This document shows positions 33,036 to 40,971 of a DNA stretch of 64,000 nt, one piece after another. Numbering within the stretch: position 1 is the first letter of the stretch; each line of letters starts with the position of its first letter. The stretch covers positions 1,114,672 through 1,178,671 of the forward strand of contig JAKIWE010000001.1 of assembly GCA_022750195.1 (NCBI GenBank), written 5' to 3'. A program made the position numbers and the translations under genes. The notes beneath the pieces were generated by a model. It saw only the letters and a list, made by a program, of their open reading frames with translations, was not told the origin of the DNA and did no database searches. This stretch comes from Thermoplasmata archaeon. GTDB lineage: Archaea; Thermoplasmatota; Thermoplasmata; Lutacidiplasmatales; UBA184.

Positions 33036-33398
33036 CACCTCGCTTGGAAGCCGTGGAACGCGGCGATCGCGAGTCAGGCTCGACGGTGCTCCGGCGCGGT
33101 TTGCCCCGTTCGGCAGCGAGCTTTGGAACGAAGCGACCGAGCGCGTCAAGGAGTGCCAGCTTCCACCGGTCGACCGCCGTTCCGTTCCCGTGCACGACGC
33201 CCCGCCATCGTTCCGCTCATGTTGGGTTCGCGGGCCCGGCACGATCCAGACTTGTGCCTGCATCGGTGCGTGATGGTCCCAGGGAGCGAGGGGAGGGGTA
33301 GTGGGAGGGAGCCGGTGGCGGGTATCCACCCCGATAGGACCTCCCGCGCGGACCTATCCGTCTGAGTCCGGGAGTACATCCGACCAAGTGGAGGGATC
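33036..33398. other. intergenic stretch without a supported gene
   Basis: About 360 bp between the transposase remnant and a 57-codon ORF. Open frames here carry no recognisable protein and no tRNA-like T-loop; it may be eroded insertion-sequence DNA. Confidence 0.4.
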
Positions 33399-33572
33399 AT
33401 GCCGCGAACCAACATCCGCAAGGAAATCGAGAAACGGAGCGTGGGGCTGAAGGATTTTTTCAAGGACATGAGCGCGGTCGTCGAGCAGTGGAAATTTGCC
33501 GTTGAAGAGACGAAGGAGGGTACGCGAATCGAGGTCCACGCGGTGGCCTTGGTGAAGAGCGCCCGGCACTAA
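33399..33572 (+). CDS. 57-residue charged protein, function unknown
   Basis: A short ORF with a good ribosome-binding site (GGAGGG, 5 bp before ATG). It reads MPRTNIRKEIEKRSVGLKDF, then a helix FKDMSAVVEQWKFAVEE, and ends with the strand TRIEVHAVALVKSARH. The charge pattern and amphipathic helix look like a real small protein rather than chance GC-rich coding. It lies between mobile-element debris and the convergent kinase gene. No family is recognised; a small partner or antitoxin-like role would be guesswork. Confidence 0.5.
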   Translation: MPRTNIRKEIEKRSVGLKDFFKDMSAVVEQWKFAVEETKEGTRIEVHAVALVKSARH

Positions 33573-33616
33573 GAGGGCCGGTGGGCCATCGGTCGTCGAC
33601 GGCCGAGCCGTGAGGG

Positions 33617-34546
33617 CTACGATTTCGTCGGTCCCACCGGCATCGGGGTAGCGTTCGCGGGGCGAACGACGCGTTGCCGGCCGGGGGCCCCGATCATCGG
33701 TCGGTGCAGCGTGGAGCTCAACTGTAGGCGGAGCTCCTCCTTCTGCCCGTCGTCGAAATCGAAGTCCTGACGCTTCTGGATCAGGTCCGCATACTCCAGG
33801 GTTCCCTGCAAGAGCTCCCGGGAGTAGTAGCGCCCCGCGATCCGCAGGATCCGGGAGAGCGGGTGACGTCCCAACAGGGTGCAGAGCAGGCACGACAGGT
33901 CGTAGGCCTCCTTTCGCTTGGCGTCCACCCCGTCCCGGAACAGCCCGGCATCGATGAGAAAGATGCGCTCGCCCACGAGGATGTTGTCACACTTGAGGTC
34001 CCCATGGAACACGCCCTGTCGGTGGAGCTGGTGCAGGTCGCGAAACAGTTCGTCGATCTGCCCCGAAGAGAACTCCCCGGCGTCGCCGGGCGGGCGCGCT
34101 GAAAGGAATTCTGCCACGAACAGCCAGAGCCCCTCGTCGAGCCGGTGATACCCGAGAGGCTTCGCCGTCGCGACGCCGGCGCGGTCGATGGCGAGGAGGC
34201 TCTCGTACTCCTGCCGAGCCATCTCTTCCGCCGTCCGTGCATATCCGAACATCGGCTCCCGGTGACTGAGCTGAAGGTAGAGGTTCTTCGCGGACTGGGC
34301 GACCCACTCGGCGAGGACGTCCTGGCTCCCGATGAGCTTCGCGAAATAACGGACCGGGCGGCCCCGGGCGTCCGACCCGGTCAGCTTCATGGGAAGCGAG
34401 AGGCGCGAGGCGTCGGAATGGATCGCGCGGAGCGACACCCGTCGGACCCCGTAGTTCTGGCCCATCAGCCGTCGGATCGCGGCCGCCACGGTGCGGTAAT
34501 CCACCGGGAGGGGCACCTGCGGGCCGACCGACCTCGCCTTCCGCAC
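33617..34546 (-). CDS. atypical protein-kinase-like phosphotransferase (Bud32/RIO/WaaP-like)
   Basis: A 309-residue kinase-fold protein. RYFAKLIGS gives the ATP-binding Lys strand, HRQGVFHGDLKCDNILVGER is the catalytic loop (H-G-D-x-x-x-x-N), and IFLIDAGLF replaces DFG with D-A-G, as in Bud32/RIO-like enzymes (usually IDFGL). The N-terminal LPMKLTGSDARGRPV may be the Gly-rich loop substitute. The last 60 residues are basic. It reads from a GTG 2 bp after the stop of the gene at 34549, so the two are coupled. The substrate is unknown; Bud32 itself is unlikely because the rest of the KEOPS-type sequence is missing. Confidence 0.72.
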   Translation of the reverse strand: MRKARSVGPQVPLPVDYRTVAAAIRRLMGQNYGVRRVSLRAIHSDASRLSLPMKLTGSDARGRPVRYFAKLIGSQDVLAEWVAQSAKNLYLQLSHREPMFGYARTAEEMARQEYESLLAIDRAGVATAKPLGYHRLDEGLWLFVAEFLSARPPGDAGEFSSGQIDELFRDLHQLHRQGVFHGDLKCDNILVGERIFLIDAGLFRDGVDAKRKEAYDLSCLLCTLLGRHPLSRILRIAGRYYSRELLQGTLEYADLIQKRQDFDFDDGQKEELRLQLSSTLHRPMIGAPGRQRVVRPANATPMPVGPTKS

Positions 34547-34548
34547 GT

Positions 34549-35013
34549 TCAGCTCACCTCGCTCTCGGCCGCCGCGGTCGGCGCAGGGGGAGAGTCCCTA
34601 AGGGCCGCGCGGTCCTTTGCCCGTTCCTTGAGGGCGTAGACCTTCGCCGCGCGGTGCTTGTCCCTCCAGATCCGCAGGAGCGCAAAGAGCAGGGCTCCGT
34701 GGTGGACGTGCATCTTCTTCCGAACCCCCCGGCCCAGCTCCAGGACCGGCCGGCCCTGGTACGCCACGACCAGGCGCCAGATGGAGAGCTGAGGCAGCTC
34801 GACGAGCACCTGGTTCGCGTTGACAAAGACGTCGTTCTCTCGGACCAGGACGTCCAGGTCCAGCACGCCGCTCATCTTGATCGGGACGTGGATTCCCTTG
34901 CCGAAGATCGTCCTGAACAGTGCGCCCGTCAGCAGTTCGACGGTCCCCGTGTTGATCGCCTTCTTGCCCGGCGAAACCGGGGGGACCTCCGGAGTCTTCG
35001 GAAGGTCGTTCAT
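34549..35013 (-). CDS. kinase-linked protein of unknown family
   Basis: A 154-residue protein. After a Pro-rich start, residues 20-110 form an alternating strand/helix domain: TVELLTGALFRTIFG, IHVPIKMSGVLDLDVLVRE, VFVNANQVLVELPQLSIWRLVVAY, then VLELGRGVRKKMHVHHGAL. The C-terminus is a basic helix (IWRDKHRAAKVYALKERAKD). I do not recognise the family. Translational coupling to the kinase suggests a substrate or regulator of it (inference). A GGTGA ribosome-binding-like site precedes the ATG; no clear TATA box is seen. Confidence 0.6.
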   Translation of the reverse strand: MNDLPKTPEVPPVSPGKKAINTGTVELLTGALFRTIFGKGIHVPIKMSGVLDLDVLVRENDVFVNANQVLVELPQLSIWRLVVAYQGRPVLELGRGVRKKMHVHHGALLFALLRIWRDKHRAAKVYALKERAKDRAALRDSPPAPTAAAESEVS

Positions 35014-35720
35014 TCAGCTCACCCCGTGAGCGCGGTCGGTCCGGTTCGTCGCCCTCGACCCGAGCGAGGTGGGGCCCGGCGGCACGCCTCGTCTCGGCGG
35101 CACCTCGCCCACCCCTCGAGGGGGCGCCGCGCCATACGGAACCATACACCACTCCCCTTCGACGAATGCGTCCGGACGGGTAAGTCGCTCGTGGGACGAC
35201 GGTAACCCATCCGAGCCGGGTAGGTTGTTCCCTAGCGGATACCGAAGCCTCCCGTGCGCCCTAGGTCGACCGGCGTCACCGTCGCCTCGGATCGGGCACG
35301 GTAAGGGTTGGAGGCCGGAGTGCCCGCTGCCGTTGTTCTCCTTTCAAAACGTTCGAGGGTGGCTTTGGGAAGACCACCGCCCCCGCGACGCCGTTTAGGA
35401 CGGTGGTCGACCGGTTGAAACCAACTTCGGACGGGGTCGTTGGAACGGCCTCCGGGTGAGCGTCGCCGGTCGGCTCGGTCGAGTTCTGGAGTATCACGGC
35501 TCGGCTGGGGGCAGCTTCCCCGTCGTCCAAACGCCCCGCGTACCGACCGGCGGATCGAGGCCACCTGCGGCGCACGTGGTTGCCTCCCCACGGAGGCGAC
35601 CTTGATAGCGACTCAGCGGAGGGAGATCGTCCCGAAGCCGATCACCACGGTTTGGGACCCGAAGGCCCCGCGCGTCGATTCTCTCCGGCTCGGCCCGACC
35701 GTTCCGGGACCCCGCCTGTT
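35014..35720. other. long intergenic stretch, no supported gene
   Basis: About 700 bp with no convincing coding region. A TTG-initiated frame at 35440-35727 (95 codons, ending TTVWDPKAPRVDSLRLGPTV) has no ribosome-binding site and atypical composition. TTTAGGAC near 35392 is only weakly TATA-like. No tRNA, SRP RNA or RNase P signature was recognised. Confidence 0.4.
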
Positions 35721-35729
35721 CGCATAAGA
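35721..35729 (+). promoter_or_regulatory. TATA-like promoter of the alpha/beta hydrolase gene
   Basis: CGCATAAGA, 28 bp before the ATG at 35753. Confidence 0.4.
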
Positions 35730-35752
35730 GGGCGAGCGCAACTCCCCGACCC

Positions 35753-36595
35753 ATGCCAGATCCGGTGGTCACGGGGACGCTGGAGGTCCCTGGGGGAAAG
35801 CTCTCCTACGACATTGAGGGACAGGGTCGCCCGATCGTGCTGCTTCACGAGGGGATCGTGGACCGCCGGATGTGGAATCGCGAATTCTCTCGCCTCGCGC
35901 GAGAGTACCGCGTCGTCCGGTATGACTTCCGAGGCTACGGGAGTTCGCCGCCCGCCACCTCGGGATTCTCCCCCGTTCGCGATCTGACGGCCATCCTGGA
36001 CTACCTCAAGCTGACGGAGCCGGTCATCGTCGGCCCGAGCATGGGAGGAAAGCTCGCTCTCGACCTGACCCTCGCGTATCCCAACCGAGCCGCTGCCCTC
36101 CTTCTCGTGGCCCCTGGGTACTCGGGCATGGACTACGACCAAGTACCGGGTGGGAAAGCGACGTTTGAACGAGACGAGACCCTCTCGAAGGCCGCGGCCG
36201 ATGCCTGGAAGGCCGGTAGTCTCGAGGAGGCTACCGAGTACCTTCGCCAGCTCTGGGCTTCGGCGCTGAGCGGCAGCTCGCTGGAGCTATTCCGGACGAT
36301 GGTGCGGGACAACGCGAAGGAGATCTTCGAGGAGACGTCCGGTGCGTTCGAGACCCGTGAAGGAAAGCCGGCCGCGGGCCGTTTGAACGAGATCCGTCTT
36401 CCCACCCGTATCCTGGTCGGGGATCGCGACAACCCTGCGATGCCCCATTGCGCGAACTTTCTCGCACGGGGCATTGCCGGCGCCACGGTGCAGCTTGTCC
36501 CCGGGGCGGACCATCTACTGAACCTGTCTCGGCCGGAGGCGTTCGACGCCGCCCTCCACGAATTCGTGCAGGGGCTCCCGCCCTCCCGCTCGTAG
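35753..36595 (+). CDS. alpha/beta-hydrolase fold enzyme
   Basis: A 280-residue hydrolase. IVLLHEGIVDRRMWNREFSR is the oxyanion strand (H-E-G replaces the common H-G), VRYDFRGYGSS follows, GPSMGGKLALDL is the nucleophile elbow (Ser in G-x-S-x-G), TRILVGDRDNPAM gives the acidic residue and VPGADHLLNLSRPEAF the His. The closest general resemblance is to proline iminopeptidase/3-oxoadipate enol-lactonase-type enzymes. The substrate is not readable. It is followed by an acetyltransferase after 16 bp. Confidence 0.85.
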   Translation: MPDPVVTGTLEVPGGKLSYDIEGQGRPIVLLHEGIVDRRMWNREFSRLAREYRVVRYDFRGYGSSPPATSGFSPVRDLTAILDYLKLTEPVIVGPSMGGKLALDLTLAYPNRAAALLLVAPGYSGMDYDQVPGGKATFERDETLSKAAADAWKAGSLEEATEYLRQLWASALSGSSLELFRTMVRDNAKEIFEETSGAFETREGKPAAGRLNEIRLPTRILVGDRDNPAMPHCANFLARGIAGATVQLVPGADHLLNLSRPEAFDAALHEFVQGLPPSRS

Positions 36596-36611
36596 TCGCC
36601 GGGGCTCGTTC

Positions 36612-37307
36612 ATGGGCGGACGACCTCGGTCGACCCCCAGCTCCCCCAAGGTTCGTCCGGCGGCGACTTCGCAGCCTCGAGGGCACGGGGGCCTCGCCGC
36701 CCTCACCTCCGAGGCGTTGTCCCCGGAGACGTGGCCCGCCTTCGCGCGCCTGGTGGAAAAGCATCACGGGATCTTCGGCGGCTGCTGGTGCATCTCCTTC
36801 CACCTAGGCCCGGACGAGGGGAAACGGACCCCGGCCCAGTATCGAGCCATGAAAGAGGCGCGCGTCCGAGACGGACAGGCACACGCCGCGCTCGTGTTCG
36901 ACGGGCCGGACGCCGTAGGCTGGTGCCAGTTCGGTCCCACCGCAGAACTTCCGAACATCAAGAGCCGAAAGGCGTACGACGAAGGACGCGGGGAGCTTCC
37001 GGAGTGGCGCGTCACCTGCTTCTTCATCGACCGAGAACGCCGAGGGGAGGGGATCGCGAACCTCGCCCTCCGCGAGGCCCTGCGAGCGATCGCCCGCGCG
37101 GGCGGGGGGAGCGTCGAGGCCTACCCTGAGGACGTAGCCGGTCGGAAGGTCTCCCGGTCTTTCCTCTGGGGCGGCACCCTGCGCATGTTCGAGAAGGAGG
37201 GGTTTCGGAAGACCCGAAAGATCGGCCTGCACCGTTGGGTCGTGGTGCGTCAGATCCCCCCCGCACGTGCGACCCGAGGGCCGAACGGACAGCTGGACCG
37301 GCCTTGA
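36612..37307 (+). CDS. GNAT-family acetyltransferase
   Basis: A 231-residue protein. After 30 low-complexity residues the GNAT core begins at LSPETWPAFARLVEKHHGIF; GGCWCISFHLGPDEGKR (a Cys-rich loop) and AVGWCQFGP lead to WRVTCFFIDRERRGEGIANLALREAL, which holds the acetyl-CoA loop (R-R-G-E-G-I-A), and MFEKEGFRKTRKIG ends the fold. The substrate is unknown. The true start may be further in (for example TTG at 36717), since the N-terminal 30 residues are not GNAT-like. It is probably co-transcribed with the hydrolase. Confidence 0.78.
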   Translation: MGGRPRSTPSSPKVRPAATSQPRGHGGLAALTSEALSPETWPAFARLVEKHHGIFGGCWCISFHLGPDEGKRTPAQYRAMKEARVRDGQAHAALVFDGPDAVGWCQFGPTAELPNIKSRKAYDEGRGELPEWRVTCFFIDRERRGEGIANLALREALRAIARAGGGSVEAYPEDVAGRKVSRSFLWGGTLRMFEKEGFRKTRKIGLHRWVVVRQIPPARATRGPNGQLDRP

Positions 37308-37431
37308 CCGGGATCCCGTCGACGTGAGGTGGGCCGCCGCCCTCGCTTCCGCGCGGCCTGGTCCGCGAGGGACCGGTCGTGGGACGAACGGAAGCCGGCG
37401 GAACTCGCGAAACGTGATTGAAACGACGAGC

Positions 37432-38193
37432 CTAGTTGCCGGTAACGCTCACCTTCTGGCTCCCCTGACTCTGGTAGAAGGTCAGGTGGGTTCCGAAGGA
37501 GGCAACGATCGAGAACAACCCCGTCGTATCGTCGCCGGCGGTGAACTTCACCGCGCAACTGCCGGCGGACAGGGTGCAAGTACCGTTGTGGCTGAACGTG
37601 CCGTACCCTCCGTACGAGGTCGAAAACGAAACGGTGCCCGTGGGATGAACGGTCGCGCTGTGAAGGTCCTTGACCGTCGCCGTGCACCTCGTGGAACCGC
37701 CGGCCGAGAAGCTCGAGGGCGAGCAGGTGAGCGTCGTGGTGGTCCCTACGAACTTGGTCGTGCGGAACACGATGGTGCCGTTGATGAGTTTGTAGGTGTC
37801 GTAGCAGCCGGTGCGGCTGCAGTGCTGGGTTACGGTGATGTTCGTGTCCGTCGAGCCGAACAGAATCCGGCCACTGTTGGCATCGGTGGCGACGAAGCTA
37901 CCCAGCACGCGATCGGTCGTGCCGGAAACGTTGGAAACCTTGTAGGTGAAGGGTACCCCGCGTGTGGCATTCGCCTCGCCGGGTAGCAGGAACGACACCG
38001 TACTCCCGAACGCCGTCGTGGTCGTGGCCCAGCCGGTTCCGGCCGAGGTGTTCAGGGTGTAGCTGCACGCGCCGAGGCCGCTACACGCGCTCGCGGGGCC
38101 CGTCGTAGCACCGGTGGCTCCGGGCACCCAGGGGAGAATGGCCAAGACAAGAACGGCCACGGCCGGCAGAAAGAGTGCGGCTCGCCGCGACAT
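37432..38193 (-). CDS. secreted Ig-like repeat protein
   Basis: A 253-residue exported protein. A Sec signal peptide (ALFLPAVAVLVLAILPW, then PGATGA) is followed by a Ser/Thr-rich domain and, from about residue 160, an Ig-like domain: TTTLTCSPSSFSAGGSTRCTATVKD, TGTVSFSTSYGGYGTF and GTCTLSAGSCAVKFTAGD, the bacterial Ig (Big_3-like) pattern. Paired Cys (CSGLGAC, CSRTGC) suggest disulfides. There is no C-terminal anchor, so it is free or cell-wall bound. The ATG at 38193 is backed by a TATA box 27 bp upstream. Confidence 0.78.
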   Translation of the reverse strand: MSRRAALFLPAVAVLVLAILPWVPGATGATTGPASACSGLGACSYTLNTSAGTGWATTTTAFGSTVSFLLPGEANATRGVPFTYKVSNVSGTTDRVLGSFVATDANSGRILFGSTDTNITVTQHCSRTGCYDTYKLINGTIVFRTTKFVGTTTTLTCSPSSFSAGGSTRCTATVKDLHSATVHPTGTVSFSTSYGGYGTFSHNGTCTLSAGSCAVKFTAGDDTTGLFSIVASFGTHLTFYQSQGSQKVSVTGN

Positions 38194-38215
38194 CGGATTC
38201 CCGAGGCTCGAGGAT

Positions 38216-38224
38216 GGATAAGCC
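38216..38224 (-). promoter_or_regulatory. TATA-like promoter of the secreted Ig-like protein gene
   Basis: Minus strand GGCTTATCC is centred 27 bp before the ATG at 38193. Confidence 0.5.
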
Positions 38225-38321
38225 TCTCGAAGGCCCCTAGGCGCTTGGTCGGGCGCTCGGGCTACGCCGACCCGAGTGGCTGGTGTGATCCTAACTTCCG
38301 ACGCGCCGACTCGAAGCAGCG

Positions 38322-38906
38322 TCAGGCGCCGTCGACCCAGTCCCGTCCCATGAACCGTCCCGACTTCCCCGAAAGCACTCGTAGTGCTCTCGCAAGGTTT
38401 CGGAGACGGGCCTCCTCCGATCGAAGGTGAGCGAAGTACCGTAGCACCTCTTTCTGACGACTCGGGCTCAGCGAACTCCAATTCTTTCGCGCCTGCGGCG
38501 CTAGCGTCAGCGCCACCTCGAACCATGGGGGGATCGGGTGTAGAGGACCGTTGCGATACTCTGAGTCGAATCGGATCTCGAGGTCGACCCTGTGGCCAGG
38601 TTCCGAGTTCGACGCCTGCCGGGCCGGTCCGTGGAGGTACAGATAGAAGCTCCCATCGCCGACCGGCATCAGGTTCGTTCGCCACGGCTCGCGGGGTGTG
38701 CCGTTGACACGGAGAAGAATGGGAAGCGGCCGTCTCCAATTGGGCCGGAGTGCGGCCGCACGGACTGGGCTCACCAGGACGTAGGGGTTGACGCCTCGTA
38801 TCTGGACCACGGCGGAGAAATGCTGCGGTCTCCCCCCTCTCGTCCCCGCCGGCCGGCCCCGCGCCTGAGTTCGGGATCGCGAGGAGCCTTTCCTCCGAAC
38901 GGTCAA
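38322..38906 (-). CDS. YdeI/OmpD-associated-like protein with DUF1905-type domain
   Basis: A 194-residue protein. PQHFSAVVQIRGVNPYVLVS and PLPILLRVNGTPREPWRTNLMPVGDGSFYLYL fit the DUF1905 beta-barrel, and RVDLEIRFDSEYRNG...KNWSSLSPSRQKEVLRYF fits the helical YdeI/OmdA end, in which the enzyme-like SPSRQKEVL helix is diagnostic. The function of this family is unclear (reported links to stress and bacteriocin protection). The start is a TTG at 38906 in an Arg-rich region; a later start is possible. It lies 69 bp behind the TrmB-like regulator gene. Confidence 0.7.
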   Translation of the reverse strand: MTVRRKGSSRSRTQARGRPAGTRGGRPQHFSAVVQIRGVNPYVLVSPVRAAALRPNWRRPLPILLRVNGTPREPWRTNLMPVGDGSFYLYLHGPARQASNSEPGHRVDLEIRFDSEYRNGPLHPIPPWFEVALTLAPQARKNWSSLSPSRQKEVLRYFAHLRSEEARLRNLARALRVLSGKSGRFMGRDWVDGA

Positions 38907-38975
38907 GGGGAGTTCGGCCTCCTAGCCGTCAGGCCCCTCGACGACAAGCGATCCGCTCGGCGTACGCTCGCCGAG

Positions 38976-40250
38976 TCAGGGCGGTACGATCGTGAACAGA
39001 CAGCCACTTCGCCGTCCGCGGCCGAGGTCACCCGTGGTGACGCTCCAGCGGGATCCGAGACGTCGCTCCAGAGCAGCGCCGAGGATCGCTGGGCAGAGGA
39101 CACGACCGACCTCCGAGGAGGGTGACTGGGACGCGAAGCATTCGTTCACCCGTAGCGTGAGCGGCCGGTCCTTGACCACCGTGACCTGGCCCATCCCATG
39201 GGCCGTGTAGTACTCCCGGATCGCCTGGACCACCTCCGGCGGCGTCTCACCCCCCACACGATCGCCGATCTCGCGACCGAGCTGCCGTCCGATCGTGTCG
39301 ATCAGCCCGACGAGGTCGAGCTGCAGTTCGTGGACGCCGGCCGCCCGCATCCCGAGCTCCGCGACCTCCTTGAGACGGAGCAGGCTCTCGTCCTCACGGC
39401 CGGCGACGATGCTGAGCGTGGCGGAGGACGGGGCTTCGAGCGCTACCTGGCGCGTGGCCGACTCGGTCGAACGGGCCCACATCTGACGAAAGAACTCTCG
39501 TCCTTGAGCGAGGAGCTCCGGGCTGGTGGTCCACAAGCCGATCAGCGGCTCCGCCGCGGCCCCGTTCGCATACTGGTCGGAGATGTTGACGAACAACCCG
39601 GACCGGTCGAGCTGGAGCGACGGGACCCCGATCGGGATCGGCGAGTGCCGGATCTCGGCGTACGATTCGAACTGTTTGACGAGGGGGAGCGTATCGGCCT
39701 GGATGTGGACGAGAAGTCGAACTTTCACGCCCCGGGCCCTAGCCTCCTTCCAGCAGCGGTCCAGCCCGTAGTCGAGCGTGCGGGTCAGCGAGTCGTGCGT
39801 GCCGCACACGAGGATCTCTTTCTCGGTGGCGCCGACCTTCCGCTTGAGGAAACGGACCGCCTCCTCGGCGCCTTCGAGGATCGTGAAGCGGCGGTCGTCG
39901 GTACCGTCCGGCGAGGCGAGCGCCTCCCGCCAGCCGAGCAGGATACGCTCGCGCTCTCCCTCGAGCTCTTCGACCTTCTCGGCCGCCTTGTGGTGGATCC
40001 GGTCCAGGAACTGTTCGGGGGGCAGGGGGGCGAACCGCATCGGACGGCCGCTCGTCGCCCGAAGCAGCCCGTTCGCTGCGAGCTGTCGGATGAACCGGTA
40101 GGCGTCGACCCGATTGAGCTGGGCGCGGCGAGCGAGCTCCGCCGCCGTCAGCGGACCCTCGCGGCAGGCCGCAAGGTAGATCCGGGCGCCCCGGTCCGGA
40201 ACACCGTCCTCCAGCAGCAGCTGGTGGAGGCTACGTCCGGTCCGCCCCAC
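38976..40250 (-). CDS. TrmB-like transcriptional regulator with a V4R-like C-terminal domain
   Basis: A 424-residue protein. The N-terminus is a winged helix (LLLEDGVPDRGARIYLAACR, AAELARRAQLNRVDAYRFIRQL) as in TrmB regulators. The middle (LEGAEEAVRFLKRKVGATEK, LLVHIQADTLPLV, then AEPLIGLWTTSPELLAQGREF) resembles the TrmB effector domain. The last 110 residues (YYTAHGMGQVTVVKDRPLTL, RVNECF, CPAILGAALERRLGSRW) look like a V4R/hydrocarbon- or cofactor-binding fold (inference). The combination is uncommon. GTG 40250 is chosen from a TATA box 26 bp upstream. Confidence 0.75.
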   Translation of the reverse strand: MGRTGRSLHQLLLEDGVPDRGARIYLAACREGPLTAAELARRAQLNRVDAYRFIRQLAANGLLRATSGRPMRFAPLPPEQFLDRIHHKAAEKVEELEGERERILLGWREALASPDGTDDRRFTILEGAEEAVRFLKRKVGATEKEILVCGTHDSLTRTLDYGLDRCWKEARARGVKVRLLVHIQADTLPLVKQFESYAEIRHSPIPIGVPSLQLDRSGLFVNISDQYANGAAAEPLIGLWTTSPELLAQGREFFRQMWARSTESATRQVALEAPSSATLSIVAGREDESLLRLKEVAELGMRAAGVHELQLDLVGLIDTIGRQLGREIGDRVGGETPPEVVQAIREYYTAHGMGQVTVVKDRPLTLRVNECFASQSPSSEVGRVLCPAILGAALERRLGSRWSVTTGDLGRGRRSGCLFTIVPP

Positions 40251-40271
40251 GACCGATTCCGACCCCCCGTT

Positions 40272-40281
40272 GAGATAAAGC
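40272..40281 (-). promoter_or_regulatory. TATA-like promoter of the TrmB-like regulator gene
   Basis: Minus strand GCTTTATCTC is centred 26 bp before the GTG at 40250. Confidence 0.5.
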
Positions 40282-40320
40282 CGTGCCGGAGACCACGGCG
40301 AAGGGCGAGCGCTTAAGCGG

Positions 40321-40971
40321 CTACAGGGCCGCCTGGAAATCCTCGATCGTGAGCGTGAACGGCTCGCCGCCCTCCCGGGCGTTGGCGATCTCGCGCGCGA
40401 GGAGCCAGTAGACCGTCGCGAGCGCGACCCGCCCCTTGTTGTTGACCGGGATGACGAGGTCAACGTTGCGGGTCTCGTTGTTCACGTCGCAGAGCCCGAC
40501 CACCGGGATCCCGATGGAGACGGCCTCGCTGAGCGCCTGCTGGTCGGTGGCGGGGTCGGTGACGACGAGCACCTTCGGCTCGAAATAGTCGGCGAGGTTC
40601 GGGTTGGTCAGGCAGCCGGGGACGAACCGCTCCGCGTAGGAGACGGCGCCGATCGCCTTGGCGAAGATACGGACCGGTTTCTGGCCGTACTGACGCTGCG
40701 ACACCGCCAGGATCTTGCCGGGCGGGAAGGAGCCAAGGAACTTCGCGGCGAGGCGGATCCGTCGGTCGGTCTCGCGGATGTCGAGGACATGGAGCCCATC
40801 GTACCGGATCTTGAAAATGAACTTCCGCATGCTGGCGGACTTTTGCTGGGTCCCGATGTGGACGCCGCTCGTGAGGTAGGTCTCCTCGGGCACCAGGAGC
40901 TCGCCGGGGCGGGTGTCCTGCCCCTCGCTCTGGGCCTCGAGGTTCTCACCGATCGCGTCGTCGCCGTTCAT
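40321..40971 (-). CDS. rps2: small ribosomal subunit protein uS2
   Basis: A 216-residue archaeal S2. [20 protein letters not shown] is the conserved N-terminal helix region, [21 protein letters not shown] follows, and [42 protein letters not shown] and [19 protein letters not shown] complete the typical archaeal/eukaryotic form. It is part of the 30S head. Its ATG overlaps the enolase stop by 4 bp, so enolase and uS2 are co-translated; archaeal uS2-enolase linkage is well known. Confidence 0.97.
   Translation of the reverse strand: MNGDDAIGENLEAQSEGQDTRPGELLVPEETYLTSGVHIGTQQKSASMRKFIFKIRYDGLHVLDIRETDRRIRLAAKFLGSFPPGKILAVSQRQYGQKPVRIFAKAIGAVSYAERFVPGCLTNPNLADYFEPKVLVVTDPATDQQALSEAVSIGIPVVGLCDVNNETRNVDLVIPVNNKGRVALATVYWLLAREIANAREGGEPFTLTIEDFQAAL

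Noticed and set aside
35440-35727. 95-codon TTG-initiated ORF
   Set aside because: No ribosome-binding site, no convincing promoter and no recognisable protein; the frame is open by GC bias.
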